Counted from the stretch's first letter, positions 35,618 through 45,262 are shown. The stretch: DNA of 64,000 nucleotides from Acinetobacter sp. ANC 4173 (GCF_004331255.1 NZ_SJOF01000002.1:310001-374000), one strand, 5' to 3'. Program-made: numbers and translations. Notes: generated from the letters alone by a model not told the origin.

Positions 35618-36810
35618 GACAAAGCTGTCCCGAAAATTAAACTGATATTGCTCCCCCCAAACGCAAACGAATTACTCATCGCATAGCGCATCGGTACAGC
35701 CAAATGCGGAGTAAGCACATAATTTTGCCCAGCCAACGCATCGTCCAATTTGCCTGCATGATGTAATGGCAGCCAGGATTGATCCAATAGAACCTGCTGG
35801 CAAATAAAGGCTTCGATTGCGCCCGCTGCCCCTAAGCAATGTCCCGTTTTATGTTTGGTACTGCTTAATGCCACAGTTGCATCTGAAAAAACGGTCTGTA
35901 CTGCCTTAATCTCCATCGCATCATTTTGCGGTGTAGAAGTCCCATGTAAGTTCAAATAACCAATATCGCCTGCTCCAAGCTGTGCCATACCTAAAGCTTT
36001 TTGCATCGCCTCCGCAGCCCCCCGTCCTTCTGGATGCGGCGCTGAAATATGCCATGCATCCATTGACTCACCACTCGAGAATAGCATCACAGGTGCAGGC
36101 GCTTTAGAGAGTAAAAACAGTCCTGCAGCTTCACCAATATTAATGCCGTCACGGTTGGCACCACAGGGCTGACAAACTCCGCTCGATAAGCTTTCTAAAC
36201 TATCAAAACCATTTAAGGTCAGCTTGCATAGGGTGTCGACTCCACCGACTAAGACAGCATCGGCCAAATCGACATTCAGCAAACGTTGCCCCGCCGCCAT
36301 CGCTTTGGCTGCCGAAGAACAAGCGGTAGAAATGGTATAGGCAGGCCCTTCCCAGCCCAAATACTGTTGTAAGGCTTTCGCTAAACTGCCCATTTCTTGT
36401 TTTTGGTGCTGTACAGACTGCGGTGCTGGCTGTTGAAACTGGGCTTTTAAGACCGGCTCATTATCCGCGATGCCTGAGGTTGACGTACCGATAATCACAG
36501 CGAGACGTTGTTTAGAAAACTGTGCAGTATAGGCACGAATCTCGGTTTCAATGTGTGCCAAAGCCGTCAGGGCAAAGCGTAGATTCCGTGAATCTGCACC
36601 GCTCAAGCTTTCAGGCACTGTTTGGAGCAAGGCTTGATCCGATGCGCCGACCCATATCGTACGCCCTGCAATCAGATCCTCTCGTTGCGATAAGGTATTT
36701 TCGGTGCTTGTTAAGGCATGTTGAAGCTCAGCGGCATTTTGTCCCAAAGCCGACAGCGCCGCACTGAACTGAATACCGACGGCTGAAACATGCTGTAGAT
36801 TTTTAGTCAT
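35614..36810 (-). CDS. Beta-ketoacyl-ACP synthase (second condensing enzyme)
   Basis: A 398-aa ketosynthase. Catalytic residues are complete: C164 in STACSSAAKA, H289 in NLHGTSTPQND and H324 in KTGHCLGAAG. The start at 36810 (MTKNLQHV) is chosen because AAGG lies 8 bp upstream; an ATG at 36828 is possible. It could initiate condensation from the aryl starter or form a heterodimer with the chain-length-factor protein. Overlaps the DUF3261 lipoprotein gene upstream by 8 bp. Confidence 0.9.
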   Translation of the reverse strand: MTKNLQHVSAVGIQFSAALSALGQNAAELQHALTSTENTLSQREDLIAGRTIWVGASDQALLQTVPESLSGADSRNLRFALTALAHIETEIRAYTAQFSKQRLAVIIGTSTSGIADNEPVLKAQFQQPAPQSVQHQKQEMGSLAKALQQYLGWEGPAYTISTACSSAAKAMAAGQRLLNVDLADAVLVGGVDTLCKLTLNGFDSLESLSSGVCQPCGANRDGINIGEAAGLFLLSKAPAPVMLFSSGESMDAWHISAPHPEGRGAAEAMQKALGMAQLGAGDIGYLNLHGTSTPQNDAMEIKAVQTVFSDATVALSSTKHKTGHCLGAAGAIEAFICQQVLLDQSWLPLHHAGKLDDALAGQNYVLTPHLAVPMRYAMSNSFAFGGSNISLIFGTALS

Positions 36811-37360
36811 GATTGTCGCCTTGATCATCTTCTAAAGTATTGCTCACGGCACTGATCACCATCTGATACGGCACTTGCAGATTATCCAGCTCAATTACCC
36901 CTTCATTTTGCTGAATTTTCAACACAGGCTGCTGCTGTATATAAATGGTATCGGCTTTCTGTACGACAGCATTTTGAGCAGCATGTAACGCAGCAAAATT
37001 TGGATAAGTTGCATACAGAATATCACGCACCACATAATCAAAAGGCAACAGTTTCATTTGATCAATCCGCTGTTCCACATGTACGTTTTGACCATCAAAA
37101 CTCAACTTAAATAACTGCTGTCCCGTAAGGCTAAGCGCCAGCATGTCAAGCGACTGTCCCCGTTGCTGCTGGTACAGTAAGAAGCTGAAACTCTGGGTTT
37201 TCCACTGCACTTCGATTTGGTCTTGGCGCTGGTAATTTTGTGCCACCCACAGCGGAGTCGCGAGTCCTTGCGCTTTGGGAATCCAACTTTGGCAGGCACT
37301 ACAGAGCAAAGCACTGGCTAAAACCCAACTGATGGTCTTTAAACACAACTTAAGTTTCAT
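36803..37360 (-). CDS. DUF3261 lipoprotein of the aryl polyene cluster
   Basis: A 185-aa protein with a lipoprotein signal (ASALLCSACQS; lipid-attachment Cys23). The mature part is beta-rich, as expected for a LolB-like fold (VQWKTQSFSFLLYQQQ, LALSLTGQQLFKLSFDG). DUF3261 lipoproteins occur regularly in aryl polyene and xanthomonadin-type clusters next to an MMPL exporter and a LolA-like protein, and the three probably form a dedicated route for moving the lipid product to the outer membrane. No Asp at +2, consistent with outer-membrane sorting. Confidence 0.82.
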   Translation of the reverse strand: MKLKLCLKTISWVLASALLCSACQSWIPKAQGLATPLWVAQNYQRQDQIEVQWKTQSFSFLLYQQQRGQSLDMLALSLTGQQLFKLSFDGQNVHVEQRIDQMKLLPFDYVVRDILYATYPNFAALHAAQNAVVQKADTIYIQQQPVLKIQQNEGVIELDNLQVPYQMVISAVSNTLEDDQGDNHD

Positions 37361-38651
37361 CAGTCAGCAACTCTTTCTGTTGTTGTGCTTCTCGGCAATA
37401 TTCTGCCAAGGTGCTCAAGCGTTGCTTGGCATTACGATGAATCGGGTTGCTCGTATCCCATGCATAACCTGCCAGTAAAGATGCAATCATACGGCGGATT
37501 TTTTCATCCTGCTGAGTCGAAAACACCACATCCTGAAACTCTCCTGAATACCATGACTCGACATAGGCACGGAATACTTGAATGCCTTTACGCAGTGGCT
37601 TTTCGTATTGCTCCATCCAATCTACTGCCTGACCTTGCAGCACTTGCTCGACCAATGGCACCGCTAGACTGGAAGATTTCAATGCAATCGTTACACCTGA
37701 GGAAAAGACAGGATCTAGAAACTCACCGGCATTACCGAGTAGTGCATAGTTTTCAGATGCCAAATGTTTCACATCGGCAGAGTAGCCCACCAAAGTACGT
37801 ACAGGAGTATCATGTTTGGCATGGCGCAGCACATGCGACAAGCTAACATCATCGGCTAAAATACGTTTCTGCAAAGCTTCTAAATCATAGTCGGCACTGC
37901 CGTCATAACCGTATTTTTCAAAGAAATCTTGCTCCGCCACAATACCAAATGAAGAACGTCCATCAGCAAAGGGAATCAGCCAATACCACGCACGATGGTC
38001 TTTTTCATGTACGGTAATTAAGATTTTCTCACGGTCAAACTCAGGGTCATCCAACAAACCGTCTTCAATATGGGTAAAGACCGCACGGCGCACAGGAAAG
38101 TCCGACGGGCTTTCTAAATCGAGAAACTTCGGCAAAATGCGGCCAAAACCACTGGCATCCAAGAGGAATTTGCCTTGAATTTGGTAGCTATTGCCCTGTT
38201 CATCTTTCACCGTCAAAATCGGCTGTGTAGATGCCACATCGACGGCCAAAACTTCATGACCAAAACGGATATCTGCGCCCATTTTCTCGGCTTGCTGAGC
38301 TAAGAGCTGGTCAAAGTTGGCTCGTCGTACCTGCCATGTGGTGCCTGGGCCTTCACTAAACTTTTGGGTAAAGTCATAAAAACTGCGCTGCGTGCCTCTT
38401 AAAAAAGCCGCACCATTTTTAAACTGAAAGGCATATTCGTCGGCATGGGCACGCACCGTCTCCAATAAACCCGCTTCTTCTAAAAACACCATACACTGCG
38501 GCAATAAAGACTCGCCGATGGAAAACCGCGGAAAATATTGCTTTTCGATGACTGTGACTTGATGGCCTTTTTGACGCAGCAAAGCCGCGGCCGAGCTACC
38601 TGATGGTCCCGCCCCAATAATTAAAACATCTGTCTGTTGCATGGTGCTCAT
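37350..38651 (-). CDS. FAD-dependent oxidoreductase (tryptophan-halogenase-like)
   Basis: A 433-aa flavoprotein with an N-terminal Rossmann motif (LIIGAGPSGSSAA at 10-22), a GESLLP segment near 48-53 and FAD-binding GNAGEFLDPVFSSGV near 315. Overall like the geranylgeranyl reductase / halogenase-like family. The tryptophan halogenase motif WxWxIP is not seen (WYWLIPF occurs instead near 220), so halogenation is not supported. Such enzymes occur in aryl polyene clusters, where they probably modify the aryl head or polyene; exact reaction unknown. Overlaps the DUF3261 gene by 11 bp. Confidence 0.82.
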   Translation of the reverse strand: MSTMQQTDVLIIGAGPSGSSAAALLRQKGHQVTVIEKQYFPRFSIGESLLPQCMVFLEEAGLLETVRAHADEYAFQFKNGAAFLRGTQRSFYDFTQKFSEGPGTTWQVRRANFDQLLAQQAEKMGADIRFGHEVLAVDVASTQPILTVKDEQGNSYQIQGKFLLDASGFGRILPKFLDLESPSDFPVRRAVFTHIEDGLLDDPEFDREKILITVHEKDHRAWYWLIPFADGRSSFGIVAEQDFFEKYGYDGSADYDLEALQKRILADDVSLSHVLRHAKHDTPVRTLVGYSADVKHLASENYALLGNAGEFLDPVFSSGVTIALKSSSLAVPLVEQVLQGQAVDWMEQYEKPLRKGIQVFRAYVESWYSGEFQDVVFSTQQDEKIRRMIASLLAGYAWDTSNPIHRNAKQRLSTLAEYCREAQQQKELLTDET

Positions 38652-38669
38652 TGCACTGTACCCTTTGAC

Positions 38670-40994
38670 TCAGCTCTTTGGCTGATATTGTTGAACCACC
38701 ACATGTTTTGCATCGGAGGATGTAAAAAGTGTGGCATAAATAAATGAAAAAATAACGCCCAGTAATACCGTTAAGCCGAAACTGTGAATGGCGTAGGTAT
38801 GACTGAAAGACAACAAGCCAAAACTAAAGAAAGTCGACATCATACACAGGAACAAAGCCATACCCACCACCTGCGGGTGATCATGTCCGTGACGGTAGAA
38901 AATCGCATAGTCCACCCCTATTCCAATGATTAGGAAGGTACCCATAATGCTGAATAAATTAATCTCGACACCCAGCCATGCTTGAATCGCAAACGTGGTC
39001 ATTAAGGCCATACTGACAGGTAACACTAAAGGCAGAATGGATTTTTTGCCATACAGTGCCCCTAAGCCAATGGCTAAAATCAGCAACGCACTGAGTAATA
39101 GCCACTGTGCCTGCTCACGGTGCTGTTTAAACAATTCAGACAGTTGATGAACGGGACGTAACAGTTGTACATCAGCATTTTCAAGCTGTTGCACGGCTTT
39201 GACGTCATGCACATTTTGCAGCATCACCAAACGCTGCGTCGGACTCATCTGCAAAAAATGCAGGGGGTGATCTTTAAAAACTGCTTCGGTCAGCAACGGT
39301 TGGTCTTTTAAATGGGTTTGCCAGTTTAAAACATCGACTGCGTTGAGCTGTAATGCTTGCGCATATTCCACCAAAGCGGGCTGAGGAATCGCCTGCAACA
39401 TCACAATATTGTGTTTTTGCTGCTCAAGCGATGGAATCCACTGCCCTAAAGCTTGTACAGCATCCAACTTGCCAGCCTGCTGCAAGGGCACAAGTTTTGC
39501 CAGTAGCTGCTGTTCATGCTGCTCTAATTCTGCTGGGGTTCGGCCCTGTACCACAAAGTATTCACTGCTTTGCTGTTGCATAAAACGCGTACGAATATAT
39601 TGATCTTCCTGCTTTAAGGTGGCATCCATACTTTGTAAATTACGGATGTCATCATTGCTTTTCAGGAAGAAGAGGCTGCTACCGGTCAGCAGTAGAATCA
39701 GTGCAATCATGCCATAACGTAGCGTGTTGCGGCTCTGCACATAACTGCGTGCTTTGCCAATAAAGCCCAAAGCACGTATTGCAGGTTCCGCATTTAGCGC
39801 AGGCAAACGTGGCAGCAATAAAATACTGGTCACCCATGCGGCGCTCAGTCCAACCATGGAAAAGACCGCAATCTGCTTAAAGCCCGGAAATGGGGTAAAA
39901 CTCAGTACCACATAGGCCAATAGCGTGGTCATCAACCCCACAAATAAACTCGGCAATAATGGTTTTAAAACAGTAAATCCATCGATCTGTCGGTGCTGAG
40001 ACTGCATGGCCATAAAGTAAAATGAAAAATCGACACAGACCCCAATCAAACTGGCACCAAAGACCAGTGTCATCAGGTGAATTTCACCAAAAACCCAATA
40101 CGTCACCGCAAAGGCCACCAAACTGCCTGTACCGACCGCAACCATTTCCGTCAGCATCGGGCGTATCGAATGGAAGCCAAACCAGACCAGCAGTAAAATC
40201 CCGATGGTCGAACCCACGCCAATAGTCGAGATTTCCTCTTTGGCAGAATTGGTGCCAAACTGTGCAAACAGTAACGTGCCTGTCCAGTGCGGTTTAACCT
40301 GCAACTGGTTGAGCTGCCGATTGATATTCTGAATAAATGCAGCAGTCTGCTCTTGGTAGGCAATGTTATAGGGACTGCTATTGAGCTGAAGCACCATCAG
40401 GCGCGAGATGCCCTGCTCATCACGAAGCGTGGCAAAACCCTGCTCTAAATTGATATCGGCATTGTTTTGTAAAGCACTTAACCCCACTGCATAACGCGGA
40501 AACAGCAATAAAGGATCTTGCTTCAGCATTTCAGCCGTGATTGGCATGCCCGGACTCATCAGTTGTAATAAGCCCTGCTCCATCAACGCAGCAGTATCCT
40601 GCCCTTGCACAATCTGTTGATCTGTCTTGGATAATAGCCCTGCTTTGTGCTGATACAGCGCTTGGGCAAATTGATCAGGATCAAGCTGTGGACGAACAGG
40701 TAAAAATAGCTGACTTTGGTCGGCTTGGGTTTTGAATACTTGCGTTGCCTGTTCTAATTGCTGATCCGTTTTGGCATCCAACACCACAAAAACTTTGTCA
40801 TTTAACTGCTGACTGACATATTGCTGTGCTTGTTCCAGATGAGCATCTTGATGGGCCTCAGGCAGCAAAGCAAAAATATTGGTCTCAATCTTGATGCCTT
40901 TATTCAGCCAAGCCACGCCCAGTGCCAAAGCAATGACACACAGCACCAACAGCCACAGGGCGCTAAACTTATTTTGCCAATTGGAAAAGCGCAT
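38670..40994 (-). CDS. MMPL-family (RND) exporter of the aryl polyene cluster
   Basis: A 774-aa RND-superfamily protein. It has a first transmembrane helix (LWLLVLCVIALALGVAWLN), a periplasmic loop of about 220 residues, five more helices (GTLL, IGVGSTIGILLLVWFG, VFGASLIGVCVDFSFYF), a repeat helix near 425, a second periplasmic loop and a final helix bundle (FLIIGIGVDYAIFYRHG). The paired G-x-x-x-D-Y/F motifs are typical. With the LolA-like and DUF3261 proteins it probably extracts the polyene lipid from the inner membrane. Overlaps the LolA-like gene by 26 bp. Confidence 0.9.
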   Translation of the reverse strand: MRFSNWQNKFSALWLLVLCVIALALGVAWLNKGIKIETNIFALLPEAHQDAHLEQAQQYVSQQLNDKVFVVLDAKTDQQLEQATQVFKTQADQSQLFLPVRPQLDPDQFAQALYQHKAGLLSKTDQQIVQGQDTAALMEQGLLQLMSPGMPITAEMLKQDPLLLFPRYAVGLSALQNNADINLEQGFATLRDEQGISRLMVLQLNSSPYNIAYQEQTAAFIQNINRQLNQLQVKPHWTGTLLFAQFGTNSAKEEISTIGVGSTIGILLLVWFGFHSIRPMLTEMVAVGTGSLVAFAVTYWVFGEIHLMTLVFGASLIGVCVDFSFYFMAMQSQHRQIDGFTVLKPLLPSLFVGLMTTLLAYVVLSFTPFPGFKQIAVFSMVGLSAAWVTSILLLPRLPALNAEPAIRALGFIGKARSYVQSRNTLRYGMIALILLLTGSSLFFLKSNDDIRNLQSMDATLKQEDQYIRTRFMQQQSSEYFVVQGRTPAELEQHEQQLLAKLVPLQQAGKLDAVQALGQWIPSLEQQKHNIVMLQAIPQPALVEYAQALQLNAVDVLNWQTHLKDQPLLTEAVFKDHPLHFLQMSPTQRLVMLQNVHDVKAVQQLENADVQLLRPVHQLSELFKQHREQAQWLLLSALLILAIGLGALYGKKSILPLVLPVSMALMTTFAIQAWLGVEINLFSIMGTFLIIGIGVDYAIFYRHGHDHPQVVGMALFLCMMSTFFSFGLLSFSHTYAIHSFGLTVLLGVIFSFIYATLFTSSDAKHVVVQQYQPKS

Positions 40995-41610
40995 TTTCCG
41001 CAGCCGTTAAAGTTTGAGGTTGAGCCGTTTGCTGGCTAAAACGAATGATGGTGCGGTTATTGGCTTGTTCCAAAATCGTAATACGGTCTACATAACGCTG
41101 ACCTTGCGCATCGACTTGGACAAAAAGCTTTTTAAATAGACTGCTTTTCGGCGTCAAGCTGACATTCCACTGCGTCGGACTGTAATTGGCAGACACCACA
41201 TTAAAGTTTTTAGCGAGGGCCGCTTCATTGCCTGACATCAACTGTAAAAACATCGTTGCAACAGAGCCATACGGAGTTTTGTCAACTTCAATTTGAGTGG
41301 AAGTACGCTGCGTCTTTTGTACCAACTTACGCGGTGTCACCACCAAATCGGCTTTGACTGGACTTTGAATCTGCCACAGCACACCTTGGTTTTTGCTGAA
41401 CAGCACCGTGCCTTTGGACACATAGGTTTTATTCAAAGAGGCCAGTTTTTTCTGCTGCTCAAATTGGGCACGCACCACAGGCGTTGCACCGAGCTGAGTA
41501 AACACCTGCTTCAATTCAGTATTTTGTGCATTCACTGTGGGAGCAAGCAAAGTCATCGCACTGGCTGTACACGCAACCAAAATCGACTGAGGGAATTTGT
41601 ATCGAATCAT
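40969..41610 (-). CDS. LolA-like outer-membrane lipoprotein carrier of the aryl polyene cluster
   Basis: A 213-aa periplasmic protein with signal peptide (LVACTASAMTLLAPTVNA, cleavage after NAQ or VNA) and LolA-like fold (VVRAQFEQQKKLASLNK, GTVLFSKNQGVLWQIQSPVKADLVV). The start at 41610 has GGAG 10 bp upstream and fits a signal peptide; a longer frame from 41646 would overlap the thioesterase gene. It is a pathway-specific paralogue of LolA, expected to shuttle the polyene lipid across the periplasm from the MMPL exporter to the outer membrane lipoprotein. Confidence 0.85.
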   Translation of the reverse strand: MIRYKFPQSILVACTASAMTLLAPTVNAQNTELKQVFTQLGATPVVRAQFEQQKKLASLNKTYVSKGTVLFSKNQGVLWQIQSPVKADLVVTPRKLVQKTQRTSTQIEVDKTPYGSVATMFLQLMSGNEAALAKNFNVVSANYSPTQWNVSLTPKSSLFKKLFVQVDAQGQRYVDRITILEQANNRTIIRFSQQTAQPQTLTAAENALFQLAK

Positions 41611-41617
41611 GCTTACA

Positions 41618-42037
41618 TTACTCCGCTTTAAACTCAGGCCATGCATTTAAACAGTCCAACAACACCTGTGGGGATTGGAAGCACATTTCACGTTTTTCAA
41701 TATGTACCGCCACTTGCGAAGTAAAGCCCTTAGTCAACTTTCTGCCCGAAACCGCATCAAAAATCAGATATTCAATTTTTAGGCGATTTTCCCACTCTTT
41801 CAGAACGGCGCGCACACGAATTTTTTGCTCAAACTCAATGCCTTGCACATAACGCACATAGCTTTCAATTACCGGCCATGCATAGCCTGAGTCACGCATT
41901 TGATTATAGTTATAGTGAAATTGATCCAGCAGTTTGCAACGCGCAATTTCAAAATATTTTAAATAATGACCGTGCCACACCACATGCATGGTATCGACAT
42001 CATGAAAAGGCACCTCAATAATTACATCAGCATACAT
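41618..42037 (-). CDS. Acyl-CoA/ACP thioesterase (4HBT hotdog)
   Basis: A 139-aa hotdog thioesterase. The active-site Asp is in FHDVDTMHVVWHGHYLKYFEIAR, the typical 4-hydroxybenzoyl-CoA thioesterase pattern. Start at 42037 (MYADVI) is preferred because AGGA lies 7 bp upstream; ATG 42043 has the site directly against it. In aryl polyene clusters such an enzyme may release or edit ACP-bound intermediates. Lies between the ammonia-lyase and the LolA-like gene with short spacing. Confidence 0.87.
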   Translation of the reverse strand: MYADVIIEVPFHDVDTMHVVWHGHYLKYFEIARCKLLDQFHYNYNQMRDSGYAWPVIESYVRYVQGIEFEQKIRVRAVLKEWENRLKIEYLIFDAVSGRKLTKGFTSQVAVHIEKREMCFQSPQVLLDCLNAWPEFKAE

Positions 42038-42046
42038 GCTCATTTC

Positions 42047-43579
42047 CTATGAATATTGAACAGCAATGCTGTCTAACAGTTCTAAATGCTCAAAGCGATT
42101 GACCAATGCTTGAAGCTCTTGTTGTAAAGGACGATCTTCCGCTACATAGGTGAAGCTCTGAAGCACCCACTGTTGAAATGCTGTTAAAACAGGGCTGAGT
42201 TCTGTATCTACAGCTTTAAGTTTAACCGCCTGAACCGCTGCACAACTGAGTGCCGCAATCACTTGTTCGGTCAGGGTAATCACACGGCTGGCATCACGCG
42301 CAGCAATGGTACCCATACTGACTTTGTCTTGATTATGACATTCGGTTGAGCGTGAGAAAATCGACGCTGCGAGTGTTTGTTTCAAGGCTTCTGCCGTCCA
42401 TGCCGAAACCCCAATTTGCACCGCTTTAAAGCCATGATTCAGCGGTAAACGCTCAGGACTGGAACCGGTTAAATTGCGCGGCAAACCATTGTTCATTTTA
42501 TAGTCGACCAACTGCGCCAACTGACGATCCATTAAATCGGCAATATTCGCGATCATAATTTTCAGGCTGTCCATGGCTTGGGCAATATGTCCGCCATAGA
42601 AATGGCCACCATGCAGTACACGCAGGTTCACTGGGTCAATCAATGGGTTGTCGTTACTTGAATTCAGCTCATTTTCAATAAACTGACGCAACCAGACTTT
42701 AGAATCTTCAAACACCCCAATCACATGCGGTGCACAGCGCAGTGAATAACGGTCTTGCAGGCGCGAACTTTGATGCGCGGTCTGCACTTCACTGTTTAAC
42801 CAGTCACGTAATTGAGCTGCAATATGTTGCTGTCCCGGATGTGGTTTTTGCGCAAACAAGACTTCATCAAAATGGCTTGGATTCCCTTCTAAAGCCAAAA
42901 CATTCAGTGCGGTAATCAAGGTACTGGCAAAAGAAATCTGTTCGGCTTTTTTATAGTTCAGGCAAGCAATCGCGGTCATGACTGCTGTACCATTCATCAA
43001 GGCCAACCCTTCTTTAGGACGCATTACCAAAGGCTGCAAACCTTTTTCGACATACACTTGTGCAATCGGTACGATCTGACCTTGATAGTACACGTCGCGC
43101 TCACCGACCAAGGCCCCAGCGATATAAGACAAAGGTGTCAAGTCACCACTGGCACCCACCGAACCTTCTGAGGGAATCACAGGAATTACATCTTCATTCA
43201 GCATCCAGACTAAACGCTGCAACAAGGCATGCGAAACACCCGAATAGCCACGCGCCAAAGAACATAAACGCACCACCACAACAGCACGTGCGGTAATTAA
43301 GTCTAAGTTTTGTCCCATGCCACAGCCATGAAAACGCGACAAATGTAGTGGTAGCTCATGCACTTGATGGGCTGGAATTTCGACTAAGCACGAGTCTCCA
43401 TAGCCCGTGGTCACGCCATAAATGACGCCTTCGTCTTGCAACAGTTGATCGAGGAAATCTGCGCCACGTTGAATCAATGCTGTCCATTCAGCAGAGGCAG
43501 GCAATGCCACCAGTTTTTCCTTACGCGCTACAGCCACAACATCTTCAATACTGAGCGGAGTTTCCCCAACAATTAACAC
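42047..43579 (-). CDS. Aromatic amino acid ammonia-lyase (HAL/PAL/TAL family)
   Basis: A 510-aa enzyme of the MIO-dependent ammonia-lyase family. The MIO-forming triad is A143-S144-G145 in GSVGASGDLTPLSYIAG, and the catalytic tyrosine is Y54 in VIYGVTTGYG. The substrate-selectivity pair, at the place where histidine lyases have S-H, tyrosine lyases H-L and phenylalanine lyases F-L, reads F83-H84 (SRFHGCGMG). In the aryl polyene operon the likely job is making a cinnamate-type starter from tyrosine or phenylalanine, rather than histidine breakdown: no hut genes are nearby. Starts with GTG, preceded by AAGGA at 8 bp. Confidence 0.88.
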   Translation of the reverse strand: MLIVGETPLSIEDVVAVARKEKLVALPASAEWTALIQRGADFLDQLLQDEGVIYGVTTGYGDSCLVEIPAHQVHELPLHLSRFHGCGMGQNLDLITARAVVVVRLCSLARGYSGVSHALLQRLVWMLNEDVIPVIPSEGSVGASGDLTPLSYIAGALVGERDVYYQGQIVPIAQVYVEKGLQPLVMRPKEGLALMNGTAVMTAIACLNYKKAEQISFASTLITALNVLALEGNPSHFDEVLFAQKPHPGQQHIAAQLRDWLNSEVQTAHQSSRLQDRYSLRCAPHVIGVFEDSKVWLRQFIENELNSSNDNPLIDPVNLRVLHGGHFYGGHIAQAMDSLKIMIANIADLMDRQLAQLVDYKMNNGLPRNLTGSSPERLPLNHGFKAVQIGVSAWTAEALKQTLAASIFSRSTECHNQDKVSMGTIAARDASRVITLTEQVIAALSCAAVQAVKLKAVDTELSPVLTAFQQWVLQSFTYVAEDRPLQQELQALVNRFEHLELLDSIAVQYS

Positions 43580-43584
43580 AAGAC

Positions 43585-44499
43585 TTATCCTTTATTCCAA
43601 AAATTATAAAAATTAAACCATTGATAGGGCGAGCGTATGCAATGCTGTTCCAACAACTCCACATACTGTCGTGTGGTCTGTTGCATGGCCTGTAAACGCT
43701 CTTTACGTGGCCAATTTAATTGCTCCGCCACGGAGTGAATATGCACTTCAAAATGTGCATCGACTCGATAGCAGAACACTGCCAACACAGGAGCTTTCAA
43801 CAAACTGGCCAAAATCCATGCGCCTTGCGGCCACAGCGCTTGCTCACCTAAAAAAGCAACCGATTGTACCCGATCCGACTGCACGGGTACGCGGTCAGCC
43901 GCCACAATCACCCATTCACCCTGATCCAATTTATCCTGCAAAATCAATGCTGTTTCGATTCCCAACTCATCCACCGAAACCAAATTAACATCGGCATGTT
44001 CATTTAGTTTTTTTAAAAATGCATTGAACTTGGTGGCATGTTTTTGATACACCAACACATTAATTTTCTGCGAATGCTCAGCTTTGATGGCACGTAGCAA
44101 TTCAATATTGCCAAAGTGCGACACCACAATTACTGCACCTTTTTGATAGTGCGAACGAAAGTGCGCATGACCATGCAGCTTTAAGTTCTGCTCAGGAATA
44201 TGCCCGAGCCAACCTTCAATTTTATCTAAAATACATTCGCCAAATTGCATCAAATGCGTATAGCTGTGCCAAAGCTGTGGCTCAGCCTGAAACGGTGACT
44301 GTGCACCTGCAAAATGATGCAGTTTTTTTAAGTACAACAGAGAAGCCTGACGCGCGGTATTGGAAAAAAGCCAGTACCATAAAATCACAAAATACAAGAT
44401 GACCCGGCACAGCCAGCGCCCACCCAAACGGTAGAAACCCAGCATCAGCATCAGCGGCAACATCCCGCCCCGCTCTTTTACGGCGCTCCATTTCTGCAT
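43585..44499 (-). CDS. Lysophospholipid / lipid A acyltransferase-like protein (LpxL-type)
   Basis: A 304-aa membrane-bound acyltransferase. It has an N-terminal hydrophobic helix (CRVILYFVILWYWLF) and the catalytic H-x-x-x-x-E motif in VVSHFGNIELLRA near residue 135. Members of this family in aryl polyene clusters are thought to attach the polyene acyl chain to a lipid or sugar carrier. Flanked by the glycosyltransferase and the ammonia-lyase with 5-15 bp spacing. Confidence 0.82.
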   Translation of the reverse strand: MQKWSAVKERGGMLPLMLMLGFYRLGGRWLCRVILYFVILWYWLFSNTARQASLLYLKKLHHFAGAQSPFQAEPQLWHSYTHLMQFGECILDKIEGWLGHIPEQNLKLHGHAHFRSHYQKGAVIVVSHFGNIELLRAIKAEHSQKINVLVYQKHATKFNAFLKKLNEHADVNLVSVDELGIETALILQDKLDQGEWVIVAADRVPVQSDRVQSVAFLGEQALWPQGAWILASLLKAPVLAVFCYRVDAHFEVHIHSVAEQLNWPRKERLQAMQQTTRQYVELLEQHCIRSPYQWFNFYNFWNKG

Positions 44500-44514
44500 A
44501 TGCGTCTCTGACCC

Positions 44515-45249
44515 TTAGCCTTTGACTTTCTGATAAATCAGTTTGGGGAACCTCAGCAGCATGCCACCTAACAAGCGACTATGCGCACGCGCCATGCCCA
44601 GATTGTCCCGCCAAACATCAAAATGTGAAATGCCACCTTCAGGGTAAACCACATGCGTAGCCAGATTGATAAACGGCACATTATCCCATTTCAACCGCAC
44701 CAAAATCTCCGAGTCAAAGCCCATCCGCGGTTGAAACTTGGCTGTGTTTAGAATGTTCACTGTCTGCGACAGAGGATAAACGCGGAAGCCACACATGCTG
44801 TCTTTAATCTCAAAAGACAGGCTGTTAATCCACACCCAAATGTGCGTTGCATAACGGCCATAGAGACGTTTTTTCGGAACAGTCGCATCAAAAATCGGCT
44901 GACCAATAATCATGGCTTCAGGATGCTGGATAGATGTGTCTAAAAAGCGTTGCACATCCTGCCAGTCATGTTGTCCATCGGCATCCAGTTGCAAGGCATG
45001 ACTATAGCCACATTGAAAGGCATGCTTGAGCCCTGTGATCACCGCCTGCCCCTTACCCTGATTATGGGTATGTTCAACCAAATCAACCACTGGGTAGTTA
45101 TGTGCGAGCTGATGTAACACTGCTGTACAAGCGGCATCACTGCCATCATTCACCATAATAATGGGTAGCTCAAAAGAGCTTAAATGTGACAGTAACGCAG
45201 CCAAATAATGCGGATGGTTATACACAGGGATCACAAAGCAGTGTTTCAT
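44515..45249 (-). CDS. Family 2 glycosyltransferase
   Basis: A 244-aa GT-A fold glycosyltransferase with the N-terminal CFVIPVYNHPHYLAALL and IIMVNDGSDAACT, and the metal-binding D-x-D in LDADGQHDWQD near residue 88. No membrane helices. It may glycosylate the lipid carrier or aryl head of the polyene. Common in aryl polyene clusters, next to the LpxL-like acyltransferase. Confidence 0.87.
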   Translation of the reverse strand: MKHCFVIPVYNHPHYLAALLSHLSSFELPIIMVNDGSDAACTAVLHQLAHNYPVVDLVEHTHNQGKGQAVITGLKHAFQCGYSHALQLDADGQHDWQDVQRFLDTSIQHPEAMIIGQPIFDATVPKKRLYGRYATHIWVWINSLSFEIKDSMCGFRVYPLSQTVNILNTAKFQPRMGFDSEILVRLKWDNVPFINLATHVVYPEGGISHFDVWRDNLGMARAHSRLLGGMLLRFPKLIYQKVKG

Positions 45250-45262
45250 TTTTTCTCTCGGC

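Noticed and set aside
37385-37846. Plus-strand 153-codon open frame
   Set aside because: Lies wholly antisense to the FAD oxidoreductase; composition is that of a mirrored coding strand.
37350-38651. Tryptophan halogenase
   Set aside because: The fold is similar but the WxWxIP halogenase motif is absent, so halogenation cannot be claimed.
41526-41852. Plus-strand 108-codon open frame
   Set aside because: Antisense to the thioesterase and LolA-like genes; no supporting signals.
42047-43579. Histidine ammonia-lyase of the hut pathway
   Set aside because: No hutU, hutI or hutG nearby, the selectivity pair is F-H rather than S-H, and the gene is inside a polyene operon.
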